From Maritimibacter sp. REDSEA-S28_B5 (GTDB lineage Bacteria > Pseudomonadota > Alphaproteobacteria > Rhodobacterales > Rhodobacteraceae): 38,432 bases of DNA. The first letter of the stretch is position 1. Every line of letters starts with the position of its first letter. Position numbers and translations under genes: made by a program. The notes under the pieces are model-generated. The model saw nothing but the letters and a program-made list of their open reading frames with translations. It made no database searches and was not told the DNA's origin. The stretch lies in contig LUOO01000083.1 of NCBI GenBank assembly GCA_001626765.1, positions 1 to 38,432 on the forward strand, given 5' to 3'. Shown here piece by piece: positions 15,048-23,963 of the stretch.

Positions 15048-16055
15048 ATGCGGCGGCAGCGCAATTTAATACCGATGATCGACCGCCCATGGGGAGTGCC
15101 GACCTCGCTGGGGTCGCGTATTCCCCTCGCATCCTTGATTCAGACTCTCGCCGTCGCCGAACATCTCAACTTCCGCCATGCAGCGAATGCGCTCGGTATT
15201 AGCGTGTCCAGCATCAGCACCCGCGTGAAAACCTTGGAGGAAGACCTGGGCATCCTCCTGTTCGAGCGTCATGCTCGGGGCGTCCGGCTCACCGAGGCCG
15301 GTCGCCGATTTGTCGAGCAGGTGTCTGTCGGCATCGATCAACTCGACCATGCCGTGAAGACTGCCAGCATGGCAGCATCGGGCGAGTGTGGCCACCTGCG
15401 TCTCGGTATTCACGCTTTGATCCCGCGCAGTTTTCTCGCGAAACTGATCGCGCAGTATCGGGAGGCCCATCCTGGTATCGAGGTCGAGATTACCGAAAGC
15501 ACGGCCCGCGATGCACTGACGCAACTGCGTTCTGACCGTCTGAACCTCGCGTTCATCGCTGGTCCGGCCGAGTTGCCCGATTTCCATTCCCGGCGCATCT
15601 GGACCGAACCGCTGGTGGCGGTTTTGCCGGAACGGCATCCACTCGCCAGGCAGTCGGCCGTCACATGGCCCGATCTGGCGGGCGAGACCTTCCTCGCGCG
15701 CCACGGCAGCACCGGCCCGCAGGTCCACGACCATATCATCCTGCGCCTCGCCGGGCGCTTGCCGCCGCCCTCGATCCAGCGCTTCGACGTGGGGCGCGGC
15801 ACCTTGCTGTCCATGGTCGAGCAGGGCTTCGGCGTCACCATCGTCGGGGCGGCCACGGCGTTGCTGCCGACGACCGGCATCGTCTTCCTGCCGTTCGCCG
15901 ACGAACCGGAGCCGGTTCAGTTCTCCGCCATCTGGTCGCCGTTCAGCCAAAGCCCGGCTATCCGCAACATGCTGGTACTCGCGGGCAAGCTGGGGCGCAT
16001 CTGCGATTCGGCTCAGGGTGACATCCAGCACCGGCGCCGCGAGCGCCCACAATGA
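15048..16055 (+). CDS. LysR family transcriptional regulator
   Basis: A 335-residue LysR-type regulator. The winged HTH lies near residues 30-85 (FRHAANALGISVSSISTRVKTLEEDLG, LLFERHARGVRLTEAGRRF). It is followed by the two-lobed periplasmic-binding-protein-like effector domain (about 110-320, with GHLRLGIHALIPRSFL and LPERHPLA). The start could be 15048 or the second ATG at 15075 (MIDRPWG), which matches the fragment at 12935. It begins 14 bases after the SDR stop and so is probably co-transcribed with it. Effector unknown. Confidence 0.92.
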   Translation: MRRQRNLIPMIDRPWGVPTSLGSRIPLASLIQTLAVAEHLNFRHAANALGISVSSISTRVKTLEEDLGILLFERHARGVRLTEAGRRFVEQVSVGIDQLDHAVKTASMAASGECGHLRLGIHALIPRSFLAKLIAQYREAHPGIEVEITESTARDALTQLRSDRLNLAFIAGPAELPDFHSRRIWTEPLVAVLPERHPLARQSAVTWPDLAGETFLARHGSTGPQVHDHIILRLAGRLPPPSIQRFDVGRGTLLSMVEQGFGVTIVGAATALLPTTGIVFLPFADEPEPVQFSAIWSPFSQSPAIRNMLVLAGKLGRICDSAQGDIQHRRRERPQ

Positions 16056-16063
16056 TATGACCA

Positions 16064-16081
16064 GTCCTATTTGCCGCCGAT
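16064..16081 (+). repeat. 18-bp direct repeat, copy 1 (upstream of traG)
   Basis: GTCCTATTTGCCGCCGAT occurs here, 98 bp before the traG start, and again at 18646-18663, about 117 bp before trbB. Both copies are in non-coding DNA and the same orientation, so a common regulatory role is possible. Confidence 0.5.
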
Positions 16082-16178
16082 AGTATCCGGCAGCCCTCCC
16101 GCATCCGTTTTCCTGTTGCGTGTCGCGGAGTTGCCTATTCTCTGATTGGCTCCGTCTCTCTTGCCGACTGGAGCCCGT

Positions 16179-18161
16179 ATGCGCGGAGGCCGAATCCTTT
16201 GGGGTCAGATCGCTGTCGTCTTCACCATCGTTCTGGTGATGACCTGGGCCGCAACGCAATGGGTTGCCTTCCGCCTCGGCTTTCAGCCCCAGCTCGGCAA
16301 TCCATGGTTCGAGCTGATCGGACTGCCGGTCTTTTACCCGCCGGCCTTCTTCTGGTGGTGGTTTTCCTTCGATGCTTATGCGCCCGCGATCTTCGTCGAA
16401 GGTGCGATCATTGCTGCGTCCGGCGGTTTTATCGCTATCGCCGCCGCCATCCTCATGTCCATCATCCGGGCGCGCGAGGCAAAGAACGTCGCCACCTATG
16501 GCTCGGCACGATGGGCCGAGGACAAGGAAATCCGCACTGCCGGGTTGCTCGGTCCCGATGGCGTCGTGCTCGGCCGATACGACCGGGACTATCTGCGTCA
16601 TGACGGCCCGGAGCATGTCCTTTGCTTCGCCCCGACACGCAGCGGCAAGGGCGTCGGCCTTGTCGTTCCGACACTACTGACTTGGCCGGGAAGCTGTATT
16701 GTTCACGACATCAAGGGCGAAAACTGGACGCTGACGGCCGGCTTTCGCGCGAAACATGGCCGCGTCCTACTGTTCGATCCGACCAATGCCAGATCGTCAG
16801 CCTACAACCCGCTGCTGGAGGTTCGGCAAGGCGAATGGGAAGTCCGCGACGTTCAGAATATCGCGGATATTCTCGTGGACCCGGAAGGTAGTCTCGACAA
16901 GCGCAACCATTGGGAAAAGACCAGCCATAGCTTGCTGGTCGGCGCGATCCTGCATGTCCTCTACGCGGAGAAGGACAAGACGTTGGCTGGCGTCGCCAAC
17001 TTCCTGTCCGACCCCCGCCGCCCGGTCGAGGCGACCTTGCGCGCGATGATGGACACGCCGCATCTCGGCGAGGCTGGCGTTCATCCCGTCATCGCATCGT
17101 CGGCGCGGGAGCTGTTGAACAAATCCGAGAATGAACGGTCGGGCGTGTTGAGCACCGCCATGTCGTTTCTCGGCCTCTACCGCGATCCCATGGTCGCGCG
17201 GGTGACGGCGCGATGCCACTGGCGCATTGCCGATCTGGTCGGCAGCAAGGAGCCGGTCAGCCTCTACCTTGTTGTGCCGCCATCCGACATCAACCGCACC
17301 AAACCGTTGATCCGGCTCATCCTCAACCAGATCGGCCGCCGGCTGACCGAGGACTTGAACACGTCCGGCAAGCGCCACCGCCTATTGTTGATGCTGGACG
17401 AGTTTCCAGCACTCGGCCGGCTCGACTTCTTTGAATCGGCGCTCGCTTTCATGGCGGGCTACGGCCTCAAATCCTTCCTGATCGCGCAAAGCCTCAACCA
17501 GATCGAGCGCGCCTACGGCCAGAACAATTCGATCCTCGACAACTGCCATGTCCGCGTCAGCTTCGCCACCAACGACGAGCGTACCGCCAAGCGGGTGAGC
17601 GACGCGCTCGGCACCGCGACCGAGTTGCGCGATTCCACCAACTATGCCGGGCACAGGCTGGCCCCGTGGCTCGGGCATCTGATGGTGTCACGGCAGGAGA
17701 CCGCCCGGCCGCTGCTCACGCCGGGCGAGATCATGCAGCTTCCGCCCACGGATGAGATTGTCATGGTTGCGGGCACGCCGCCGATCCGCGCCACCAAGGC
17801 GCGCTATTTCGAGGATGCGCGGTTCACGGAACGCCTCCTGGCTCCGCCCGATCCGGTTTCCGACCCCGCCACGAATCCGTCATCCGACGATTGGTCGAGC
17901 CGCGTGGTCGCGGCGGCGGGCCATCCGGCGAGGGGTGCCAGCGACAGGGCCGAAAGCGATCCGGCCAATGCCGGCATCCGCCGCGAACCGGAATTGCCCG
18001 AGCATGAGGAAATCATTCCGCCGCCGTCTCCGGCGCGGGAGTTCGACATCCTTGACGACGAACCGGACCTGGATGCGGCCAAAGCCCGCGCGCTGCGTCA
18101 GCGTATGCGCGCGGTCGCCCGGCAGGCGTCGATGAACCCCGATGACGGTATTGAGCTTTGA
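16179..18161 (+). CDS. traG: Type IV coupling protein TraG/VirD4
   Basis: A 660-residue coupling ATPase that brings the relaxase-DNA complex to the mating channel. Two to three membrane segments occupy the first ~105 residues (IAVVFTIVLVMTWAATQWV, PPAFFWWWFSF, GFIAIAAAILMSIIRA). The cytoplasmic ATPase follows, with Walker A APTRSGKG (151-158), the FDPTNARSSAYNPL block, and Walker B LLMLDEFPALG (about 405-415). The C-terminal ~100 residues are acidic and Pro-rich, as in this family. The start at 16179 is chosen because GGAGCC precedes it; an earlier TTG at 16146 is in frame but unlikely. Its stop overlaps the GAGG ribosome-binding region of the next gene. Confidence 0.95.
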   Translation: MRGGRILWGQIAVVFTIVLVMTWAATQWVAFRLGFQPQLGNPWFELIGLPVFYPPAFFWWWFSFDAYAPAIFVEGAIIAASGGFIAIAAAILMSIIRAREAKNVATYGSARWAEDKEIRTAGLLGPDGVVLGRYDRDYLRHDGPEHVLCFAPTRSGKGVGLVVPTLLTWPGSCIVHDIKGENWTLTAGFRAKHGRVLLFDPTNARSSAYNPLLEVRQGEWEVRDVQNIADILVDPEGSLDKRNHWEKTSHSLLVGAILHVLYAEKDKTLAGVANFLSDPRRPVEATLRAMMDTPHLGEAGVHPVIASSARELLNKSENERSGVLSTAMSFLGLYRDPMVARVTARCHWRIADLVGSKEPVSLYLVVPPSDINRTKPLIRLILNQIGRRLTEDLNTSGKRHRLLLMLDEFPALGRLDFFESALAFMAGYGLKSFLIAQSLNQIERAYGQNNSILDNCHVRVSFATNDERTAKRVSDALGTATELRDSTNYAGHRLAPWLGHLMVSRQETARPLLTPGEIMQLPPTDEIVMVAGTPPIRATKARYFEDARFTERLLAPPDPVSDPATNPSSDDWSSRVVAAAGHPARGASDRAESDPANAGIRREPELPEHEEIIPPPSPAREFDILDDEPDLDAAKARALRQRMRAVARQASMNPDDGIEL

Positions 18162-18172
18162 GGAAACTGCCC

Positions 18173-18634
18173 ATGACCACGCGAACCCGCATGAATGTCT
18201 ATTTCGATCCGGAATTGCTGCAACAGGTCGAGATGCTGGCGCTGCGGCGCAATGTCTCCAAATCCGCTATCGTCGAGGCGTCCGTCGCCTCGTTCCTGTC
18301 CGGCGACGCGGCGGATCGGCTGGAGGCGGCCATGTCGCGCCGTCTGGACAGGCTCGGCCGCCAGATGGACGGGCTCGACGAAGATCTCGCCGTGCTCGGC
18401 GAGACGCTTTCGCTGTTCGTCCAGTTCTGGCTGACCATTACGCCGCCTATCTCCGACACAGCGCAATCGTCCGCCCGTGCGAAGGGCGTGGAACGGTTCG
18501 AGGGATTCATTCAGACCCTCGGCAAGCGCCTCGCCACTGGAGACAGGTTCCTCAAGGAGCTGTCGCGCGATGTCGATTCGCTTGGGGACAGTCCCGCGCA
18601 GCGGCGGTCCGATGCCTATAACAACCGATCCTGA
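18173..18634 (+). CDS. CopG family ribbon-helix-helix protein
   Basis: A 153-residue protein with an N-terminal ribbon-helix-helix (RMNVYFDPELLQQVEMLALRRNVSKSAIVEASVASFL, about 5-42). A long helical C-terminal part with a hydrophobic stretch (LSLFVQFWLTITP, about 84-97) follows. CopG proteins in this position, between traG and trbB, are a constant feature of this ICE/plasmid family. They are thought to regulate the Trb operon or assist DNA processing, but direct evidence is scant. The start at 18173 is preceded by GAGGAAAC and lies 11 bases after the traG stop. Confidence 0.85.
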   Translation: MTTRTRMNVYFDPELLQQVEMLALRRNVSKSAIVEASVASFLSGDAADRLEAAMSRRLDRLGRQMDGLDEDLAVLGETLSLFVQFWLTITPPISDTAQSSARAKGVERFEGFIQTLGKRLATGDRFLKELSRDVDSLGDSPAQRRSDAYNNRS

Positions 18635-18780
18635 ATTTTCAAACCGTCCTATTTGCCGCCGATCACCGCCGATGGCCGCACGCGCGTAAATAGTTGTTGA
18701 GTAAGCCAAAAATCAGGTTCTTTTAATCAACCCCGATAAGGGGACCGACTGTCGCGCGCCCCGTCGAAAGCGGGGTCGAC
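18635..18780 (+). promoter_or_regulatory. trb operon leader with 18-bp repeat and small hairpins
   Basis: It holds copy 2 of the 18-bp repeat (18646-18663) and an AT-rich patch (about 18686-18730) likely to contain the trb promoter. Two small hairpins follow: 18731-18734 with 18740-18743, and 18759-18763 with 18771-18775. The only G-rich candidate ribosome-binding site for trbB (18771-18775) is inside the second stem, so translation may be modulated. This is inference from sequence only. Confidence 0.4.
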
Positions 18781-19776
18781 ATGACTGCCACACATCATGG
18801 AGCAGAGGCGATACAGCGCGGCGCGCGGATGTTGCGCACCGCGCTCGGTCCCGCCATTGCCCGGTTTCTGGAAGACCCGGGCGTGGTCGAAGTCATGCTG
18901 AACCCGGACGGCCGCATCTGGATCGACCGGCTTTCCGAAGGGCTGGCGGATACGGGCGACACGATGTCGCCAGCCGATGGCGAGCGCATCGTGCGCCTGG
19001 TCGCACACCATGTCGGCGTCGAGGTTCATGCGCGCAGTCCCCGCGTCTCGGCCGAACTTCCCGAGAGCGGCGAACGCTTTGAAGGCTTGCTTCCCCCGGT
19101 GGTTTCCTCGCCGGCCTTCGCCATCCGCAAACCCGCCGTCGCGGTGTTCAGCCTCGACGACTATGTGGCGGCCGGCATCATGTCCGCCGATCAGGCGGAA
19201 ACGCTACGCGCGGCCGTCGCATCCCGCGCCAATATCCTGGTGGCGGGCGGCACGTCCACCGGCAAGACCACGCTGACCAACGCGCTGCTCGCCGAGGTGG
19301 CGAAGGGTGCGGATCGTGTCGTCATCATCGAGGACACGCGCGAGCTGCAATGCGCCGCGCCCAACCTTGTCGCTATGCGGACGAAAGACGGCGTGGCGAC
19401 GCTTTCCGATCTGGTCCGTTCCTCGCTGCGCCTGCGCCCCGACCGCATCCCCATCGGCGAGGTGCGCGGATCGGAAGCCCTCGACCTTCTCAAAGCCTGG
19501 GGAACGGGACACCCCGGCGGCATCGGCACCATCCATGCAGGCACCGGCATCGGTGCGCTCCGCCGTCTTGAACAGCTCATTCAAGAGGCTGTCGTCACCG
19601 TCCCGCGCGCGCTGATCGCCGAGACCATCGACCTTGTTGCCGTCCTTTCCGGGCGCGGTTCCACGCGCCGGCTGGCCGAACTCGCCCGCGTCGAAGGGCT
19701 GGGGCCGGACGGCGATTACCGCATCACGCACCCCGGCCCCTTGGCACCCCCAATCAGCACAGGAGAACCCGAATGA
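18781..19776 (+). CDS. trbB: TrbB, VirB11-like secretion ATPase
   Basis: A 331-residue hexameric ATPase of the GspE/VirB11 type that powers pilus assembly and transfer at the inner membrane. Visible motifs are Walker A GGTSTGKT (156-163), the Asp box [11 protein letters not shown] (about 186-196), Walker B-region [19 protein letters not shown] (about 220-240), and the His box [13 protein letters not shown] (about 241-255). It is the first gene of the trb operon and overlaps trbC by ATGA. Confidence 0.96.
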   Translation: MTATHHGAEAIQRGARMLRTALGPAIARFLEDPGVVEVMLNPDGRIWIDRLSEGLADTGDTMSPADGERIVRLVAHHVGVEVHARSPRVSAELPESGERFEGLLPPVVSSPAFAIRKPAVAVFSLDDYVAAGIMSADQAETLRAAVASRANILVAGGTSTGKTTLTNALLAEVAKGADRVVIIEDTRELQCAAPNLVAMRTKDGVATLSDLVRSSLRLRPDRIPIGEVRGSEALDLLKAWGTGHPGGIGTIHAGTGIGALRRLEQLIQEAVVTVPRALIAETIDLVAVLSGRGSTRRLAELARVEGLGPDGDYRITHPGPLAPPISTGEPE

Positions 19777-20105
19777 TCCGTCATGCCATGCGCATCCGCC
19801 GCCACGTCGCCACGGCCGCGGCCTTCACCTATATTAGCCTCTTCATGGCCCCGGCCGCCCATGCCTCCGGGTCTTCGATGCCATGGGAAGCGCCGCTGCA
19901 ATCCATCCTCGAATCCATCGAGGGGCCGGTCGCCAAGATCATCGCCGTCATCATCATCATCGTGACCGGCCTGACCCTCGCGTTCGGCGACACCAGCGGC
20001 GGATTCCGCCGCCTCATCCAGATCGTGTTCGGCTTGTCGATTGCCTTCGCCGCGTCGAGCTTCTTCCTGTCGTTCTTCTCGTTCGGCGGCGGGGCGCTCG
20101 TTTGA
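19773..20105 (+). CDS. trbC: TrbC, pilin (VirB2-like)
   Basis: A 110-residue prepilin. A long signal sequence (to about residue 31, ending APAAHA) precedes a short periplasmic part and two membrane helices (KIIAVIIIIVTGLTLAFG and LIQIVFGLSIAFAASSFFLSFF). In IncP-type systems TrbC is processed by TraF and circularised; a TraF-like peptidase is encoded at 6779. Coupled to trbB and trbD by 4-bp and 1-bp overlaps. Confidence 0.93.
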   Translation: MIRHAMRIRRHVATAAAFTYISLFMAPAAHASGSSMPWEAPLQSILESIEGPVAKIIAVIIIIVTGLTLAFGDTSGGFRRLIQIVFGLSIAFAASSFFLSFFSFGGGALV

Positions 20106-20386
20106 TGGCGGGCGGCCTCGAACAGCTCGACGCGGTGCCGGGCTTCACGGTCCCGGTCCACCGGGCGCTGACCGAGCATATCCTGCTCGGCGGCGCACCG
20201 CGCTCCATTGCCATCATGAACGGAACGCTGGCCGGGGCCGTGGGCCTCGGCCTGCGCCTCTGGCTGGTCGGCATCGCCATATGGGCCATCGGGCATTTCG
20301 CGGCCGTGTGGGCGGCGAAGCGCGATCCCCAATTCGTCGAGGTCGGGCGGCGGCATCTGCGCATCCCGGCCTTTCTGGCGGTGTGA
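20105..20386 (+). CDS. trbD: TrbD (VirB3-like)
   Basis: A 93-residue inner-membrane protein of the VirB3 family, starting with the typical PGFTVPVHRALTEHILLGGAPR opening. A hydrophobic region of one or two helices follows (about 39-68). It works with the TrbE ATPase in pilus assembly. The A of its ATG is the last base of the trbC stop. Ten bases separate it from trbE. Confidence 0.92.
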   Translation: MAGGLEQLDAVPGFTVPVHRALTEHILLGGAPRSIAIMNGTLAGAVGLGLRLWLVGIAIWAIGHFAAVWAAKRDPQFVEVGRRHLRIPAFLAV

Positions 20387-20396
20387 GGGCGCAGCC

Positions 20397-22883
20397 ATGA
20401 TGAACCTTGCCGAATACCGCCGCACCGCCACCCGGCTCGCCGATTATCTGCCATGGGCCGCATTGGTCGGCTCCGGCGTCGTCTTGAACAAGGACGGGAG
20501 TTTTCAGAGGACGGCGAAGTTTCGCGGTCCCGATCTGGATTCCGCCGTCGCGGCCGAGCTGGTCGCCGTCGCCGGCCGCATCAACAACGCCGTGCGCCGT
20601 CTCGGCTCCGGCTGGAGCATCTTCGTCGAGGCGCAGCGCAGCGAAGCGGCGACCTATCCCGACAGCACCTTTCCCGATCCCGCATCGGCGCTGGTCGATG
20701 CGGAGCGCAAGGCCGGGTTCGAGGAAGCGGGGACGCATTTCGTGTCCGGCTACTTCCTCACCTTCCTCTGGCTGCCCCCGGCAGAGGAAGCCGCGCGCGC
20801 GGAAACATGGCTCTATGAGGGCCGGGAGAAAGCCGGCGTCGACCCGTGGGAGCTGCTGCGCGCCTTCATCGACCGCACCGACCGCGTGCTGGCCTTGCTC
20901 GACGGTTTCATGCCCGAGTGCCGTTGGTTGGATGACGGCGCGACGCTGACCTATCTCCATTCCACCATCTCGACAAATCGCCATCGCGTGCGCGTGCCCG
21001 AGGTGCCGATGCACCTCGACGCGCTGCTTGCCGACCAGCCGTTGACCGGCGGGCTGGAGCCGCGCCTTGGCGACGCACATCTGCGCGTCCTGACCATCGT
21101 GGGATTCCCCACCGCGACGACGCCGGGCCTGCTCGACGAAATGAACCGGCTGCCGTTCCCCTACAGGTGGAGCACGCGCGCGATCCTGCTCGACAAGACC
21201 GATGCGACCCGGCTGCTGACCCGTATCCGCCGCCAATGGTTCGCCAAGCGCAAGAGCGTCGCCGCGATTCTGAAAGAGGTGATGACCAACGAGGCGTCCG
21301 CCCTTGTGGACACCGACGCCGCCAACAAGGCGCTCGACGCAGACATGGCGTTGCAGGAGCTTGGGGCGGACGTGGCGGGCATGGCCTACGTCACGGCGAC
21401 CGTCACCGTATGGGATGCCGACCCGCGCCTTGCCGACGAGAAGCTGCGCCTGGTCGAGAAGATCGTTCAGGGCCGCGACTTCACTGCCATGGCCGAGACC
21501 GTCAACGCAGTGGACGCATGGCTCGGCAGCCTGCCCGGCCACGCCTACGCGAATGTGCGGCAGCCACCCATCAGCACTTTGAATCTCGCCCACATGATCC
21601 CGCTATCGGCGGTGTGGGCGGGGCCGGGACGGGACGAGCATTTCGGCGACGCTCCATTGCTTTACGCCAGGACCGAAGGCTCCACCCCGTTCCGGCTAAG
21701 TCTCCATGTCGGCGATGTGGGCCACACCCTTGTCGTCGGCCCCACGGGCGCGGGCAAGTCCGTGTTGCTCGCCCTCATGGCGTTGCAGTTCCGGCGCTAT
21801 GCGGGATCGCAGGTCTTCGCCTTCGACTTCGGCGGTTCGATCCGCGCCGCGTCGCTCGCCATGGGCGGCGACTGGCACGACCTTGGCGGCGGGCTGACAG
21901 AGGGAGCAGAGGCGTCCGTTTCGCTCCAGCCGCTAGCCCGCATCCACGATACCTATGAACGCGCATGGGCGGCGGACTGGATTGCCGCCATCCTCATGCG
22001 CGAGGGGATCGCCATCACCCCCGAGGTGAAGGAGCATATCTGGACAGCGCTGACTTCACTAGCATCCGCGCCGGTTGGCGAGCGCACCATCACCGGCCTC
22101 GCGGTCCTGCTGCAAAGCAATGACCTCAAGCAAGCCCTTCGGCCTTATTGCGTCGGCGGTGCCTATGGCCGGTTGCTCGACGCCGAGACGGAACATCTTG
22201 GCGCGGCGGACGTGCAAGCCTTCGAGATCGAGGGGCTTGTCGGAACCGGCGCGGCCCCCGCCGTGCTCGCCTATCTGTTCCATCGCATCGGCGACCGACT
22301 CGACGGGCAGCCCACGCTGCTCATCATAGATGAAGGCTGGCTTGCGCTGGACGACGAGGGGTTCGCCGGCCAACTCCGCGAATGGCTGAAAACGCTGCGC
22401 AAGAAGAACGCCAGCGTTATCTTCGCCACGCAGTCGCTGTCGGATATCGACGGCAGCAACATCGCGCCCGCCATCATCGAGAGCTGTCCGACGCGGCTCT
22501 TGCTGCCGAACGAGCGGGCCATCGAACCGCAGATCACGGCCACCTATCGCCGCTTCGGCCTCAATGACCGGCAGATCGAAATCCTCGCAAGGGCCACGCC
22601 CAAACGGGATTACTACTGCCAAAGCCGCAGGGGCAATCGCCTGTTCGAGCTTGGCCTGTCCGAAGTCGGCCTCGCGCTCTGCGCCGCATCCGCCAAATCC
22701 GATCAGACGCTCATCGCGCAGATCGTCGCCGAACACGGCCGCGATGGCTTCCTCGCCGCATGGCTACAGGCGCGCGGCGTCGATTGGGCGGCCGACCTGA
22801 TCCCCAACCTCACCAATCTTGTCGACCGGCCGGAATCCGCCGCGCCGGCTCGGCTCGATACCCCACAGGAGATTCTTCCATGA
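20397..22883 (+). CDS. trbE: TrbE, VirB4-like ATPase
   Basis: An 828-residue CagE/TrbE/VirB4 ATPase, the largest Trb protein, which drives pilus biogenesis at the inner membrane. The N-terminal domain (about 1-400) precedes the AAA-like motor. Walker A GPTGAGKS is at 448-455 and Walker B LLIIDEGWLAL is at about 641-651. The FATQSLSDI arginine-finger-region motif follows. Length is normal for the family. There are two ATGs in a row (20397, 20400); either is possible. It overlaps trbJ by 4 bp. Confidence 0.96.
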   Translation: MMNLAEYRRTATRLADYLPWAALVGSGVVLNKDGSFQRTAKFRGPDLDSAVAAELVAVAGRINNAVRRLGSGWSIFVEAQRSEAATYPDSTFPDPASALVDAERKAGFEEAGTHFVSGYFLTFLWLPPAEEAARAETWLYEGREKAGVDPWELLRAFIDRTDRVLALLDGFMPECRWLDDGATLTYLHSTISTNRHRVRVPEVPMHLDALLADQPLTGGLEPRLGDAHLRVLTIVGFPTATTPGLLDEMNRLPFPYRWSTRAILLDKTDATRLLTRIRRQWFAKRKSVAAILKEVMTNEASALVDTDAANKALDADMALQELGADVAGMAYVTATVTVWDADPRLADEKLRLVEKIVQGRDFTAMAETVNAVDAWLGSLPGHAYANVRQPPISTLNLAHMIPLSAVWAGPGRDEHFGDAPLLYARTEGSTPFRLSLHVGDVGHTLVVGPTGAGKSVLLALMALQFRRYAGSQVFAFDFGGSIRAASLAMGGDWHDLGGGLTEGAEASVSLQPLARIHDTYERAWAADWIAAILMREGIAITPEVKEHIWTALTSLASAPVGERTITGLAVLLQSNDLKQALRPYCVGGAYGRLLDAETEHLGAADVQAFEIEGLVGTGAAPAVLAYLFHRIGDRLDGQPTLLIIDEGWLALDDEGFAGQLREWLKTLRKKNASVIFATQSLSDIDGSNIAPAIIESCPTRLLLPNERAIEPQITATYRRFGLNDRQIEILARATPKRDYYCQSRRGNRLFELGLSEVGLALCAASAKSDQTLIAQIVAEHGRDGFLAAWLQARGVDWAADLIPNLTNLVDRPESAAPARLDTPQEILP

Positions 22884-23653
22884 CCTATTCCAAGTTTGTC
22901 GGGGCCTCGGCCCTTGCGCTGGCGCTCGCCGTTCCTGTCGCGCTTTCGCCCATGCTGGCAAGCCCGGCCCATGCGCAATTCGGCTTCGGCCGCATCGTCT
23001 ATGACCCGAGCAACTATGCGCAGAACGTGCTCACGGCAGCGCGGACGCTGGAGCAGATCAACAACCAGATCACCAGCCTCCAGAACGAGGCGCAAATGCT
23101 TATCAACCAGGCGAGGAATCTGACGAGCCTGCCATACAGCGCACTCCAGCAGATTCAACAGAACGTCAGCCGCACGCAGCAGCTTCTCGCGCAGGCGCAG
23201 AACATCGCGTTTGATGTGCAAAACATCGACCAGGCGTTCCAGCAGCAATACGGCAACGTCTCGCTGTCGGCGACCGACGTCCAGCTTGTCGCCGATGCGC
23301 GCGACCGTTGGCAGAACACGGTCGGCGGCTTGCAGGACGCCATGAAGGTGCAAGCCGGTGTCGTCGGCAATATCGACGCCAACCGCGCGGAGATGGCCGC
23401 GCTCGTAGGCCAGAGCCAGGGCGCGACCGGCGCATTGCAGGCGACGCAGGCCGGCAATCAGCTCCTCGCCCTGCAATCGCAGCAGCTTTCGGACCTGATC
23501 GCCATGCTCGCCGCCAATGGCCGGTCGGAAGCGCTGATCGAGGCCGAGCGCGCCACGGCCGCCGAACAGGGCCGCGTTCAGCGCGAGCGCTTCCTGACCC
23601 CCGGCAGCGGTTACCAGCCGGGCAATGCGCAGATGTTCAACGGCAACAACTGA
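22880..23653 (+). CDS. trbJ: TrbJ (VirB5-like)
   Basis: A 257-residue exported protein. The signal peptide ends at about residue 33 (LASPAHA-QFGFG). The mature part is rich in Gln/Asn and almost entirely coiled helices (LEQINNQITSLQNEAQMLINQARNL and repeats of that style). VirB5/TrbJ proteins are minor pilus-tip components and may mediate contact with recipients. The start at 22880 is set by the ATGA overlap with trbE; the frame is open further upstream only as shadow. Confidence 0.93.
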   Translation: MTYSKFVGASALALALAVPVALSPMLASPAHAQFGFGRIVYDPSNYAQNVLTAARTLEQINNQITSLQNEAQMLINQARNLTSLPYSALQQIQQNVSRTQQLLAQAQNIAFDVQNIDQAFQQQYGNVSLSATDVQLVADARDRWQNTVGGLQDAMKVQAGVVGNIDANRAEMAALVGQSQGATGALQATQAGNQLLALQSQQLSDLIAMLAANGRSEALIEAERATAAEQGRVQRERFLTPGSGYQPGNAQMFNGNN

Positions 23654-23672
23654 CTCACCGGAGGAGCCGCCC

Positions 23673-23960
23673 ATGGACGGCAAGATGCTGGCCCGGCTCG
23701 GGGCCGTCGTATTCGTCGCCATCGCCATCACGGCCACGGTGATCGAGATGACCCGCAAGGACGATCCCGCGCCGGCCAGCACCGCACCGGCGCTGCAACC
23801 GCCGGCCGATCCGCTCCGCGCGACGCTTCGCCGGTGCCAACAGCTTGGGGAAGCGGCGACGAGCGATCCGGTCTGCCTTTCCGCATGGGCCGAGAGCCGC
23901 GACCGCTTTCTTGGCCGGACGCCCGCCCAGACCGCTCCGCGACAGAACGAGGGACAGTGA
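23673..23960 (+). CDS. trbK: TrbK-alt, putative entry exclusion protein
   Basis: A 95-residue protein with one N-terminal membrane helix (LARLGAVVFVAIAITATVIEM). A Cys-containing periplasmic tail follows (LRRCQQLGEAATSDPVCLSAWAESRDRFLG). This matches the alternative TrbK group found between trbJ and trbL, presumed to block entry from cells carrying the same element. The two cysteines may form a disulfide. GGAGGAG is at 23660-23666, and the start follows 6 bases later. Confidence 0.85.
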   Translation: MDGKMLARLGAVVFVAIAITATVIEMTRKDDPAPASTAPALQPPADPLRATLRRCQQLGEAATSDPVCLSAWAESRDRFLGRTPAQTAPRQNEGQ

Positions 23961-23963
23961 TCG

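Noticed and set aside
15066..16616. 516-codon open frame on the minus strand opposite LysR and the start of traG
   Set aside because: It crosses two recognised plus-strand genes and reads as compositionally biased shadow sequence.
20214..21593. 459-codon open frame on the minus strand opposite trbE
   Set aside because: Shadow of trbD/trbE; no domain and no ribosome-binding site.
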